Of a stretch of 41,502 nt of DNA, positions 32,016-40,384 are shown one piece after another. Below the pieces are notes generated by a model that worked only from the letters and a program-made list of their open reading frames with translations, made no database searches and was not told the origin of the DNA. The position numbers and the translations under genes were made by a program. The stretch lies in contig JACQYK010000087.1 of the NCBI GenBank assembly GCA_016208255.1, positions 1-41,502 on the forward strand. The letters are read 5' to 3'. Position 1 is the first letter of the stretch. Every line of letters begins with the position of its first letter. This DNA is from Deltaproteobacteria bacterium (GTDB taxonomy: Bacteria; Desulfobacterota; RBG-13-43-22).

Positions 32016-34127
32016 ATGATTCCAAGCAAGGCGGTTTCCATCACTAAAAAGAGTGAAGAAATAAATAAGGACTGGGAAAGTTTTCTTCAAGTCCTGGTCA
32101 CTTATCTGGGTCATGGGTCCGAATCCGAGTTCGAAGCCAACGATATCCGCTCCGAATTAGAGGTTTTTTTAAATTTACCCTTCAGCCAGGCGGTCTCTCT
32201 TTTTTTACATAATGAAGGGACCTTTGAATTTAACCACCACCTTTCCTGTCCCGACTGGATTGACGCTTTAGCCCAAAAACAATTTGCCGCCCTGGTTTAT
32301 CAGGGGAAAATAGCCCAGGCCCTGAATTCCGATCAGGGATATGTGACCTTTCCCCACCCGGATTTGATGGGTGGAAATCATATTCTCATCCTGCCTTTAA
32401 CCGTTCCCTCCGAAATCCTGGGCCTGCTTCTGATCTCCCTCAAACGGCCGATCGGAACTTGGGGGCAGGGCTTGTTGAAACTTGGTCTGCTTCAGGCCCG
32501 ACAATTAGCCTTCTCCTTAAGTCAAAAGACCATGACTCGGCGCTTAAACAACCATCAGGCCCTGCTGAAACAGAAAATAGCCGAGAGAACTCAGGGTCTG
32601 GAGCAGTCTCAAAGGGAGTTAAAAACCGTTTTGGATTCCATTAAAACGGGCGTCATTATCATTGACCAGGAAACGCACCAAATTATCAACGCCAATAAAA
32701 CAGCCCTGGAGATGATGGGCCACCCTAAAGAGGCTGTCCTGGATTCTTCCTGTCATTCCTTCTGTTCCTTGGAAAATACTCAATGCCCTATCGGATCTAA
32801 TCCAAACCGCGGACTGGAGCATTCCGAAACTCTTCTGCCCAAATCCAATGGATTATCCATCCCGATTCTGAAATCGGCGGTGCCTGTGATCTTGGGTGGT
32901 CGGACTTGCCTGATTGAAAGTTTTGTTGATCTGTCGGAACATAAACACCTGGAAGGGCAATTTTATCAATCACAGAAAATGGAAGCCATCGGGAGGTTGG
33001 CCGGGGGAGTGGCCCACGATTTTAACAATTTCTTGATGGCCATCATGGGCTATTGTGATCTGACCCTGACCGGGATGGGGCGAGGCACTCCGACCCGGCA
33101 CTTCGTTGAAGAGATTAATAGGGCGGCGGACCGGGCCGCGTCATTGACCCGTCAGTTATTGGCCTTAAGCCGCAAACAGGTGCTCCAACCTTTGCTGCTG
33201 GACCTAAACTCCGTACTTTCCGATATCAAGAAGATGCTCCTGCGTATTATGGGAGAGGATATCGAATTGATTACCCGATTGGAAGAAAATCTGGGGCCTA
33301 TCAAGGCCGATAAAGGACAAATCGAGCAGGTGATCATGAACTTGGCCATCAACGCCCGGGATGCCTTGCCGAAGGGCGGAAAACTGATCATTGAAACGTC
33401 CAATTGCGACTTGGATTTTCTCCACCAGGAATGTCACCCGGTGGTCTCCCCCGGGGCCTACGTCGTCCTGACGGTCAGTGATACCGGAGAGGGCATGGAT
33501 AAAGAAACCCAGTCTCAAATCTTTGAACCCTTCTTCACTACGAAGGGGGTTGGCCTGGGAACAGGCCTGGGCCTTTCCACCGTTTATGGAATTGTTAAAC
33601 AAAGCGGTGGAACCATATGGGTCTATAGCGAATTGGGACAGGGAACAACCATAAAAATATATCTCCCCCGGGCTTCAGGGCCTTTGGGAAATGCCGAAAC
33701 GGTCTCTGCGCCATTAACCATCCCCCGGGGATCGGAAACAATTTTATTGATTGAAGATGAAGTCATGGTTCGAAATTCTATAAAAGAGGGGCTGGAGATG
33801 ACCGGCTATCAAGTCCTGGATGCCTCCAACGGACAGGAAGCCTTAAGGATGGCCCAAAGTTTTCAAGATCCTATCCATCTGGTGTTAACCGATGTGGTTA
33901 TGCCCGGCCTGAATGGACTGCAGGTGGCCGAATCTTTAACGGCTTGGCATCCTGAAACCAGGGTCCTCTATATGTCCGGATATCCGGACGACGCCTTTCT
34001 CCGAAAAGGTCTGATTCAAGAAAAAACCGACTTCCTTCAAAAACCTTTCACGCCCAAAGCCCTGGCTTTCAAAGTCCGGGAAATATTGGACGCCCCGGCT
34101 AAACCGTCACGTCCTGACAGGGACTGA
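32016..34127 (+). CDS. GAF-PAS hybrid histidine kinase with C-terminal receiver
   Basis: 703 residues, soluble. An N-terminal GAF-like domain (about 30-170) is followed by a coiled segment (170-205) and a PAS domain (about 203-310, with Cys residues in CHSFCSLENTQCPIG). HisKA has His334 in GVAHDFNNFLMAI, HATPase has DTGEGMD and GTGLGLSTVYG, and a receiver domain has Asp626 in LTDVVMPGLNG and Lys in LQKPF. The last eight residues, KPSRPDRD, and the stop codon are encoded by repeat R1d. GGAG lies three bases before the ATG. It is likely a phosphorelay hub whose downstream partner is not adjacent. Confidence 0.9.
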   Translation: MIPSKAVSITKKSEEINKDWESFLQVLVTYLGHGSESEFEANDIRSELEVFLNLPFSQAVSLFLHNEGTFEFNHHLSCPDWIDALAQKQFAALVYQGKIAQALNSDQGYVTFPHPDLMGGNHILILPLTVPSEILGLLLISLKRPIGTWGQGLLKLGLLQARQLAFSLSQKTMTRRLNNHQALLKQKIAERTQGLEQSQRELKTVLDSIKTGVIIIDQETHQIINANKTALEMMGHPKEAVLDSSCHSFCSLENTQCPIGSNPNRGLEHSETLLPKSNGLSIPILKSAVPVILGGRTCLIESFVDLSEHKHLEGQFYQSQKMEAIGRLAGGVAHDFNNFLMAIMGYCDLTLTGMGRGTPTRHFVEEINRAADRAASLTRQLLALSRKQVLQPLLLDLNSVLSDIKKMLLRIMGEDIELITRLEENLGPIKADKGQIEQVIMNLAINARDALPKGGKLIIETSNCDLDFLHQECHPVVSPGAYVVLTVSDTGEGMDKETQSQIFEPFFTTKGVGLGTGLGLSTVYGIVKQSGGTIWVYSELGQGTTIKIYLPRASGPLGNAETVSAPLTIPRGSETILLIEDEVMVRNSIKEGLEMTGYQVLDASNGQEALRMAQSFQDPIHLVLTDVVMPGLNGLQVAESLTAWHPETRVLYMSGYPDDAFLRKGLIQEKTDFLQKPFTPKALAFKVREILDAPAKPSRPDRD

Positions 34128-34181
34128 CACCACCAAATATTGAAATAGGCACATTGAGTGAAGCCCCCTATTTTCGTGTTG
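34100..34181 (+). repeat. R1d: two-hairpin TAAACCG element overlapping a coding end
   Basis: It begins TAAACCGTCACG, here read in another frame as part of the kinase gene. Hairpin 1 is imperfect (GTCACGTCCT/AGGGACTGAC). ACACCAC is conserved. Hairpin 2 arms are GAAATAGG/CCTATTTTC, ending in CGTGTTGAC. Confidence 0.8.
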
Positions 34182-34193
34182 ACGATAAGAGCC

Positions 34194-34240
34194 GGCCTTT
34201 TACCTTTTTCCCTTTTACCTTTTGCCTTTTACCTTTTGCC
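34194..34240. repeat. R4-type heptanucleotide array (CCTTTTA/CCTTTTG units)
   Basis: About six 7-bp units in direct tandem end one base before the pckA stop codon. They resemble the array that abuts larA at 5450-5506. Confidence 0.7.
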
Positions 34241-35851
34241 TTAATAGCTGTCCCCCGGCCCGGCATTCTTAATCCTGGCGGAAACCTTGGATGAAAATTG
34301 CTTAAAATTTTCCCTGAACCTGGCGGCCAAATCACGAGCCTTGACGTCATATTCGCGGGGTAGGCGCCAGGTGGATCGGGGTTCGAGGATTTCCTCGGGC
34401 ACCCCGTTGCAGTATTGAGGGATATCCAGCCTGAAAATAGGATCGGTCTGGGTAGGCACATCGTCCAGCTTCCCCGCCAGGGCCTGGTGGATCATTGCCC
34501 GGGTATAGGCAATCTTGATCCGCCCTCCGACCCCGAAAGGCCCGCCGGATAGTCCGGTATTGACCAGCCAGCATTTCACCTTATGACTTTTAATTCGTTC
34601 CCCTAAAAGTCCGGCGTAAACCGTTGGGGGCAGGGCCATAAAGGGGGCGCCGAAACAGGTGCTGAAGGTGGCCTGAGGTTCTTTCCCCAATCCTTTTTCC
34701 GTCCCGGCTACCTTGGCGGTATACCCGGAAAGGAACTGATACATGGCTTGCTCCGGGGATAACTTGGCGATGGGGGGCAAAACGCCAAAGGCATCATAAG
34801 TGAGCATGATGATATTCCGGGGATGACCGGCCACTCCGGAACGAACCGCTCGGGCGATATGACTGATGGGATAAGCGGCCCGGGTATTTTCCGTCAAGGA
34901 GCCGTCATTCAGATCGATCCGGCGGGTCTCCGTGTCAATGCCCACATTTTCCAGAATCGTCCCGAACCTCCGGGTGCATTCATAAATTTCAGGTTCGGCT
35001 TCAGGAGAAAGTCGAATGACTTTGGCGTAACATCCCCCCTCAAAGTTAAAAATCCCCTTATCGCTCCAGCCGTGTTCGTCGTCCCCGATCAAAAGCCTTT
35101 CCACATCGGCGGAAAGGGTAGTCTTTCCGGTCCCGGACAGACCGAAAAAGATGGCCACATCTCCTTTCTCCCCCACATTGGCCGAGCAGTGCATGGAAAG
35201 GACTTTCTCCTGGGGATAGAGATAGTTTAAGACGGTAAAGACGGATTTCTTAATCTCTCCGGCATAGCTGGTCCCGCCGATCAGGATCAACCTTTTTCCA
35301 AAATTGACAATAATGAAGGACTCGGAATTCGTCCCGTCCATTTCCGGCATGGCATGAAATTTAGGGACGTTAATGATGGTAAATTTAGGGAGATGATGAG
35401 CCAATTCCGACCGGTTTTTGGCCTGAACAAACATGTTCCGGGAGAAGAGATTATGCCAGGCGCTTTCGGTGATAATCCGGATCGGCACCTGATACTTGGG
35501 ATCGGCCCCGGCAAAGCAATCCTGAACAAAAACATCCTTCCCCTGAAGATAGGCCAGCATCCTGAAATAGAGGACCTCAAACTTTTCCGGCTCCATGGGC
35601 ACGTTGACCGGACTCCACCAGATCTTTTTTTCGCTGGTCTTTTCCCGAACGATCCGTTTATCGTTGGGAGAGCGCCCGGTATGGTGCCCGGTTCGCACGA
35701 CCATGGGCCCCAGATGGGCCATGACCCCTTCCCGGCGCCGGACGATCTCTTCATAGAGGATGGGGGTTGGCGGATTCCAGTAGATAGTCCCTACGTTTTT
35801 TATCCCTTGATGCTCCAGCCTGTAATGGGATGGTAGGTTTTTTAAATTCAT
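34241..35851 (-). CDS. pckA: phosphoenolpyruvate carboxykinase (ATP)
   Basis: 536 residues, the usual length for the ATP-dependent enzyme. Motifs: RTGHHTGRSPNDKR (substrate Arg), FVQDCFAGADP, kinase-1a P-loop GLSGTGKTTLSAD, the metal-binding DDEHGWSD, NFEGGCYAK, and LVNTGLSGGPFGVGGRI. It interconverts oxaloacetate and PEP, linking C4 acids to gluconeogenesis. I chose ATG 35851 (MNLKNLPSHYRLEHQGI), where homology begins; the frame is open to 35899 but the extra Cys-rich residues look non-homologous. It appears monocistronic. Confidence 0.95.
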   Translation of the reverse strand: MNLKNLPSHYRLEHQGIKNVGTIYWNPPTPILYEEIVRRREGVMAHLGPMVVRTGHHTGRSPNDKRIVREKTSEKKIWWSPVNVPMEPEKFEVLYFRMLAYLQGKDVFVQDCFAGADPKYQVPIRIITESAWHNLFSRNMFVQAKNRSELAHHLPKFTIINVPKFHAMPEMDGTNSESFIIVNFGKRLILIGGTSYAGEIKKSVFTVLNYLYPQEKVLSMHCSANVGEKGDVAIFFGLSGTGKTTLSADVERLLIGDDEHGWSDKGIFNFEGGCYAKVIRLSPEAEPEIYECTRRFGTILENVGIDTETRRIDLNDGSLTENTRAAYPISHIARAVRSGVAGHPRNIIMLTYDAFGVLPPIAKLSPEQAMYQFLSGYTAKVAGTEKGLGKEPQATFSTCFGAPFMALPPTVYAGLLGERIKSHKVKCWLVNTGLSGGPFGVGGRIKIAYTRAMIHQALAGKLDDVPTQTDPIFRLDIPQYCNGVPEEILEPRSTWRLPREYDVKARDLAARFRENFKQFSSKVSARIKNAGPGDSY

Positions 35852-36009
35852 GCTTTTCTCTCTTTCCCTTTTTATTTCCGAGCAGAAGGGGGAGCACAAG
35901 ACCCGGACCGATCCGATTCAAATATTTTCTATTGTAGCATTTCTTAGAGGTATTTTCAACAGGATCCGTTCCCGGGTAGTGTCCTAATTGAGGGAGACCC
36001 TTCCCGTTC

Positions 36010-37740
36010 TCAGACCAAGCTTTGGGTCAGAGACTGAATTCCTTTTTTCATGACCCACCCACCGGTAAAAAGATGAAGGATAAGCACCCCTCCAAAAGAA
36101 GAGAGCATCCACCATCGGTCCAGGGTTGCCAGGGGGGCCGATCGGATTTCGGACATCAGCAGTCGATAAACCGGTCCGGCTTCCAGGCCGATGGTCAAGC
36201 CGATCAAGACCAGGGAAAAAATCATGTAAAGGAATCCGCCGAAACCGGTGGACATCTGGCCCAAATTTTCCGAGCCGTACCGGGGATAGAGGGCACCCAG
36301 ACCGATAGCCAGCCCTACCAGCCCGAAATCCAGGCTGATCATGGTCAGGGAGGAGATCCATAGCATGGAGGGTGAGACCTGCAATTGCCGGTTGGTAAAA
36401 TAAATTAAAACCTCGGAAAGGATCATGAGAGGAATGAAGTAAATGATAAATTTATACCAAAGAAACTTTTTTAAGGAAAGGGGAGAACTCCGGATCATCC
36501 AGAAGGCATATCCTTCGCTGCTCACGGCGGGAAAAACAAAGCGCACAGCTACCGAAGCCAAAACAAATCCGGCCAGTCCCAAATTGAGGAAGGCGATAAA
36601 ATTTTTCAGATACAGGGTGGGCAAGGGTGATTTATGAAGGGGCAGGACACTGAAATTATAGACGTAGATAACGATCAGGACTGACAAGATGAAAAGCTGA
36701 GACCATTGAGTCTTGTCCCGGTAAAAGGCCTTCACATCCTTGAGAATCATCCCGGTCGTTCCGGAAGAAAAAGGGAGCAACCGCCACAACCGGGTATCGA
36801 ACCGGTTCTTAATCCGGCCCCCCTTGTAGGTCCCTTCCTGGGCCCGGGAATAGGAGGAAAAATAATAGTGCCCGGCTAAAAGGAGGTTAGAAGTAAAAAC
36901 AAACCAGGCACTGCTCCAGAGCACCAGCAAGGGCAGCAGACCCGGGAGATAATTCCCTTTCAGAAAGGCCCAGAAAGTTTCTTTGGCCCAGGAACTGGGA
37001 AGGTAGGGAGACTCCTGGGCGGTCAGACCCCCTAAATATTCGACGAGGGTGGTAAGCTGATCAGGGTTGACCAATTGCTCCGGTCGCATAAGGCGAAAGA
37101 CCATGAACAGTAAAGTGACCAGTAGGATACTTAAAATCACCAGCAGGTCACGGGTTCGACGGACGGGCAAAAAGGCGGTCAACAGAAGGGTGATCAGGAT
37201 TCCCAGGCTGCCGGCCAGAAAGACAAAGGGCAGAAATATCAAAGGCAGACAAAAATAAAATCCGACCGGGGCCTGAAAAATGATTCCATAACAGAGGAAG
37301 ATGGGCAAACCCATCAGGGCCACCATCCAGGAGGCATCTAATAGGCTTTCCAGATACCGGGAGGAAAAGAGGGTCAGCCTGGAGACCGGAGCTTCATGGA
37401 TCAGGGGAAGATCCCTGGAAAGAAAAAAATTGGAGAGGGAGGTAATCAAATGGCTGTATATCAGGATGGTGAAAAAGGTCAGGAGGATCATGGATAAGAC
37501 CTTCTGGGAAAGGACTTCGCCAAAACCGGGGATCCCGTTAAAGTAATGAAGGATGCGGAAAAAGGCATAGAAAATCCCGCCCCAGAAAGCCAGGCCGATG
37601 AAACCAAAAAGCAGAAGTTTCCAACCGGTCCCCGGTATTCGCTTAAGACGGTTTCTGAATCCCAGAATACGGGGTTGGAGCAGAAAAAAGATATCCTTTA
37701 TATTTTTCCAAACTTTCATCCGGAATTTTATCTCCAACAT
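36010..37740 (-). CDS. ABC-type exporter permease
   Basis: 576 residues with roughly twelve hydrophobic segments and no Walker motifs. After a short basic N-terminus the first helix is LLLFGFIGLAFWGGIFYAFF. The layout resembles the large 'putative ABC exporter' permeases (ABC-2-like) that pair with a single ATPase. It is the last gene of the series transglutaminase-like, ATPase, permease, 280 bp after the ATPase gene because R2b sits between them. An in-frame ATG at 37719 is an alternative start; neither has a strong ribosome binding site. The substrate is unknown. Confidence 0.82.
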   Translation of the reverse strand: MLEIKFRMKVWKNIKDIFFLLQPRILGFRNRLKRIPGTGWKLLLFGFIGLAFWGGIFYAFFRILHYFNGIPGFGEVLSQKVLSMILLTFFTILIYSHLITSLSNFFLSRDLPLIHEAPVSRLTLFSSRYLESLLDASWMVALMGLPIFLCYGIIFQAPVGFYFCLPLIFLPFVFLAGSLGILITLLLTAFLPVRRTRDLLVILSILLVTLLFMVFRLMRPEQLVNPDQLTTLVEYLGGLTAQESPYLPSSWAKETFWAFLKGNYLPGLLPLLVLWSSAWFVFTSNLLLAGHYYFSSYSRAQEGTYKGGRIKNRFDTRLWRLLPFSSGTTGMILKDVKAFYRDKTQWSQLFILSVLIVIYVYNFSVLPLHKSPLPTLYLKNFIAFLNLGLAGFVLASVAVRFVFPAVSSEGYAFWMIRSSPLSLKKFLWYKFIIYFIPLMILSEVLIYFTNRQLQVSPSMLWISSLTMISLDFGLVGLAIGLGALYPRYGSENLGQMSTGFGGFLYMIFSLVLIGLTIGLEAGPVYRLLMSEIRSAPLATLDRWWMLSSFGGVLILHLFTGGWVMKKGIQSLTQSLV

Positions 37741-37769
37741 TTTTCGTGATCAAGCTTTGCTTTAATACT

Positions 37770-37992
37770 TAGAATCCAGAATTCAGAATAAAACCTGTAA
37801 AACTAATGGCTTCCTAAAAAGTCGTCACCCCGGTGAAAACCGGGGTCCAGAGATTTTTAAGTTGTTAAAATTCCTGGATTCCGACTTTTGTCGGAATGAC
37901 GGAAATGGGCTTTGGGCGACTTTTTACAAACTTGTCAAACTTGTTAACAATTCATCCTCCTTCTGAATTCTGACTCCTGGATTCTGGATTCA
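37770..37992. repeat. R4-type inverted array (GAATTCA/GGATTCT units) split by R2b
   Basis: AGAATCCAGAATTCAGAA at about 37771-37788 faces CTGAATTCTGACTCCTGGA and TTCTGGATTC at about 37965-37992. The two halves would pair if R2b (37815-37927) were removed. Confidence 0.6.
37815..37927 (+). repeat. R2b: 113-bp inverted-repeat element (MITE-like)
   Basis: The ends TAAAAAGTCG and CGACTTTTTA are inverted repeats. Internal hairpins CCCCGGTGAAAACCGGGG and TTCCGACTTTTGTCGGAA correspond to those of R2a, with pairing conserved despite base changes. It separates the ABC ATPase gene from the permease gene. Confidence 0.8.
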
Positions 37993-38020
37993 AGAATTTC
38001 AAATAGATTTTTTTAGGGAT

Positions 38021-38764
38021 TCAGTCAAGAAACTCCTCTTCCATATCTCCGGTCAGTTTCAAGAAAAGGGCTTCCAGTCCTTTGGCCTTCCAGTCCGCCT
38101 CTTTAGAAAAGGCCTCCATGGAACCGAGGGCGATCAAGGACCCTTTTTGGATGATTCCGATCCGTCCGCAAATCTCCTGGGCCGTGGACAGGGTGTGGGT
38201 TGAAAGAAAAATCGTCGTTCCTTGGGCGCTTTCTTTCTGAAACAGGCGTTTCACAATCCGGACCCCTTTGGGGTCCAAACCGACCATCGGTTCATCAACG
38301 ATCAGGACCCGGGGGTGGTGAATCAGGGCCGAGCAGATGATCAGTCGCTGTTTCATCCCGTGGGAATAGCTCTCGATCAACTCATTTCGCCAGTCCCAGA
38401 GATCAAACAAGTTCAACCGTTCCTCTATTTCCCGGTCCGTCTCATTGGGCAAGAGTCCATAAAGACCTCCGATAAAGTGAAGGAATTCCAAGCCGCTGAG
38501 TTTGTCATACAGGAAGGGCCGGTCAGGGATATAGCCGGTCAGGGCTTTGGCCTGGGAGGGTTCTCTAAGAAGGGAAAAACTCAATATTTCCACATCCCCG
38601 CCGGTGGGGACCAGGACGCCGGCCATGATCTTCAGGGTCGTGGTCTTGCCGGCCCCGTTGGGTCCCAGAAATCCGAAGATTTCTCCCGGAGACACTTCCA
38701 GAGAAAGATCGTTGACCGCGGTCAGGGTGCCGAATTTTTTAGTCAGGTTTTTAATCTGTATCAT
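38021..38764 (-). CDS. ABC transporter ATPase (CcmA-like)
   Basis: 247 residues with Walker A GPNGAGKTT, Q-loop near YIPDRPFLY, signature YSHGMKQRL, Walker B VLIVDEPMVGLDP and the switch His in LSTHTLSTA. This is the ABC-2 exporter type. The start codon overlaps the stop of the transglutaminase-like gene by four bases (ATGA), so the two are translationally coupled. It would power the permease at 36010. Confidence 0.93.
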   Translation of the reverse strand: MIQIKNLTKKFGTLTAVNDLSLEVSPGEIFGFLGPNGAGKTTTLKIMAGVLVPTGGDVEILSFSLLREPSQAKALTGYIPDRPFLYDKLSGLEFLHFIGGLYGLLPNETDREIEERLNLFDLWDWRNELIESYSHGMKQRLIICSALIHHPRVLIVDEPMVGLDPKGVRIVKRLFQKESAQGTTIFLSTHTLSTAQEICGRIGIIQKGSLIALGSMEAFSKEADWKAKGLEALFLKLTGDMEEEFLD

Positions 38765-40266
38765 AGCCTTGACTCAATCTCAATTTTTAATTTTCCGATG
38801 ACCGGCCATAGAGAGGCCATGCCTTCCTCCAGTCCTTCAGCCAGTTTCAGATGGGTAACATCAGCCGGAACCTGATTAAAAGTCGGGTCCAGGGTGATCC
38901 ACTTGGTACCCATAAAGGCCTCTACCCAGGCATGATAAAAAAACCGATCCCGCAACAGGGTGAGTCCCAGGACCATCCGGGAAGGAATCCCCGCGGCCCG
39001 AAGCAGGGCCAAGAGTAAGGTGGCATGTTCATTACAATCTCCTTCCCGTCGCTCCAGAATTTCAACGGCTCGGGGCAGAGACAGGGTGGGGGTCTTCTTT
39101 AATTGATGAAAGACCCAGGTGTTTAAACGGATAACGGCCCGGTAGGCCTCATTTTCACCACCCTTGGCTTCTTTCAAAGCTTTTTGAATACGGGGATCTT
39201 TGAAGGTCAACAGCGGATGATCGGCCAGGTACCGGTCCTGATCCCCCCGGCTATAAGGCAGCCCATAGGAATCCCGGGAATTAACGCTCTCTTGTTCAAG
39301 CCTGACCCGGCTTCCCGAACCGCTTTGCCGGCCTACGGTTTGAGGAATATCCCTGAGAGCCGGAGAAAGCTTGAGTATCATTTTCTTAATACTTTTGGGA
39401 TCCGGGGGATTTTGGACCGGAATGGACATCTCCGCGGCCAAATCTGGGCCTGAACCTTGCTCCATCTTCCGGGCCTTTTCCCGAGCGGAGCGAATCAGAC
39501 GAAATCCCAGGAAACCTTCTTCTTTCAAGACCCGGCCTTTATAATCGATCCAGACGGTCATCTTGGCCCCTCGAAAATTCATTGTATAACGTTGTCCCGA
39601 ACGGACTCCCTCATCCAGGGTCAAAACTTCCGTGGGACCGGCCTGGATGGTGACCGGCTGGGGGGCCATGAGGACCGGGTCAAAAAGGGAAAAAGAGGTC
39701 TGTTCTCCCGGTTTCATCTGGGCTCTATAGACCTGGTAAGGCAAGGTCAGAGGAAGCTGCGCTGGCCCCTTTAAAACCAGGGTCTGGGTTTGGGATTGGC
39801 CCATCAGATCGCTGGTCAATTTTAAATTGGATTTTTCCAGAGTACCTTTGATGACATAATTCAGGTAACCGGAACTCATTTTAAAATCGAAATCTTTCAA
39901 TATAAATTCGGAAGTAAGGGAGGCGGTATAGGCCAGATGCATTTGGCGGGGAAACCCCAGGACCATCAGCTTCATAAAAAGGTCCTGTCGGATGGTGTAT
40001 CCCTCGACCGAACGCTGCTTGACCGTCTGGGAATAACCGATTTTTTGGCTGTTGAAGTAGATGGACATCCAGTCTTCGGAATCCTGGAGAAGGATCTGGG
40101 GAGGGGCCATACCGTCGGGGACCCGGCTGACTGGGGGATGAGAGGCTTGATAGGTCCACAACCCCAAAAAAAGAAGCCACGAACCCAGGGAAAGAAAGAA
40201 AACGATTTTCAGTTTCTTGGGGATGGGACCCTGTCGAGAAGAGGGGACCTTGGTTCTAAGTTGCAT
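38761..40266 (-). CDS. membrane-anchored transglutaminase-like protein
   Basis: 501 residues. One transmembrane helix (about 20-41, IVFFLSLGSWLLFLGLW) anchors an extracytoplasmic protein. Residues about 60-290 are a beta-rich domain I do not recognise. The C-terminal transglutaminase-like fold has the full triad: Cys in RREGDCNEHATLL (about 412), His in FYHAWVEAF and Asp in ITLDPTFNQ. In bacteria these domains act as cysteine proteases or amide-bond enzymes on the cell surface. Coupling to an ABC exporter suggests processing of an exported or envelope substrate; this is inference. Confidence 0.88.
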   Translation of the reverse strand: MQLRTKVPSSRQGPIPKKLKIVFFLSLGSWLLFLGLWTYQASHPPVSRVPDGMAPPQILLQDSEDWMSIYFNSQKIGYSQTVKQRSVEGYTIRQDLFMKLMVLGFPRQMHLAYTASLTSEFILKDFDFKMSSGYLNYVIKGTLEKSNLKLTSDLMGQSQTQTLVLKGPAQLPLTLPYQVYRAQMKPGEQTSFSLFDPVLMAPQPVTIQAGPTEVLTLDEGVRSGQRYTMNFRGAKMTVWIDYKGRVLKEEGFLGFRLIRSAREKARKMEQGSGPDLAAEMSIPVQNPPDPKSIKKMILKLSPALRDIPQTVGRQSGSGSRVRLEQESVNSRDSYGLPYSRGDQDRYLADHPLLTFKDPRIQKALKEAKGGENEAYRAVIRLNTWVFHQLKKTPTLSLPRAVEILERREGDCNEHATLLLALLRAAGIPSRMVLGLTLLRDRFFYHAWVEAFMGTKWITLDPTFNQVPADVTHLKLAEGLEEGMASLWPVIGKLKIEIESRL

Positions 40267-40335
40267 ATTCAGGCTGCCAGTGCTCGGATATCTTCAAATA
40301 GAGGATCCATGATTATTTTTGAACAGCCCTTTTCT

Positions 40336-40375
40336 TTAAATTTGCAATTTTCAATTTGCATTTTCAAATTCCGGC
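40336..40375. repeat. R4-type array (TTTGCAA/TTTCAAA units)
   Basis: AATTTGCAATTTTCAATTTGC and related units with 6-7 bp spacing lie between the nucleotidyltransferase stop and the transglutaminase-like start. Confidence 0.5.
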
Positions 40376-40384
40376 TTGTCCGGG

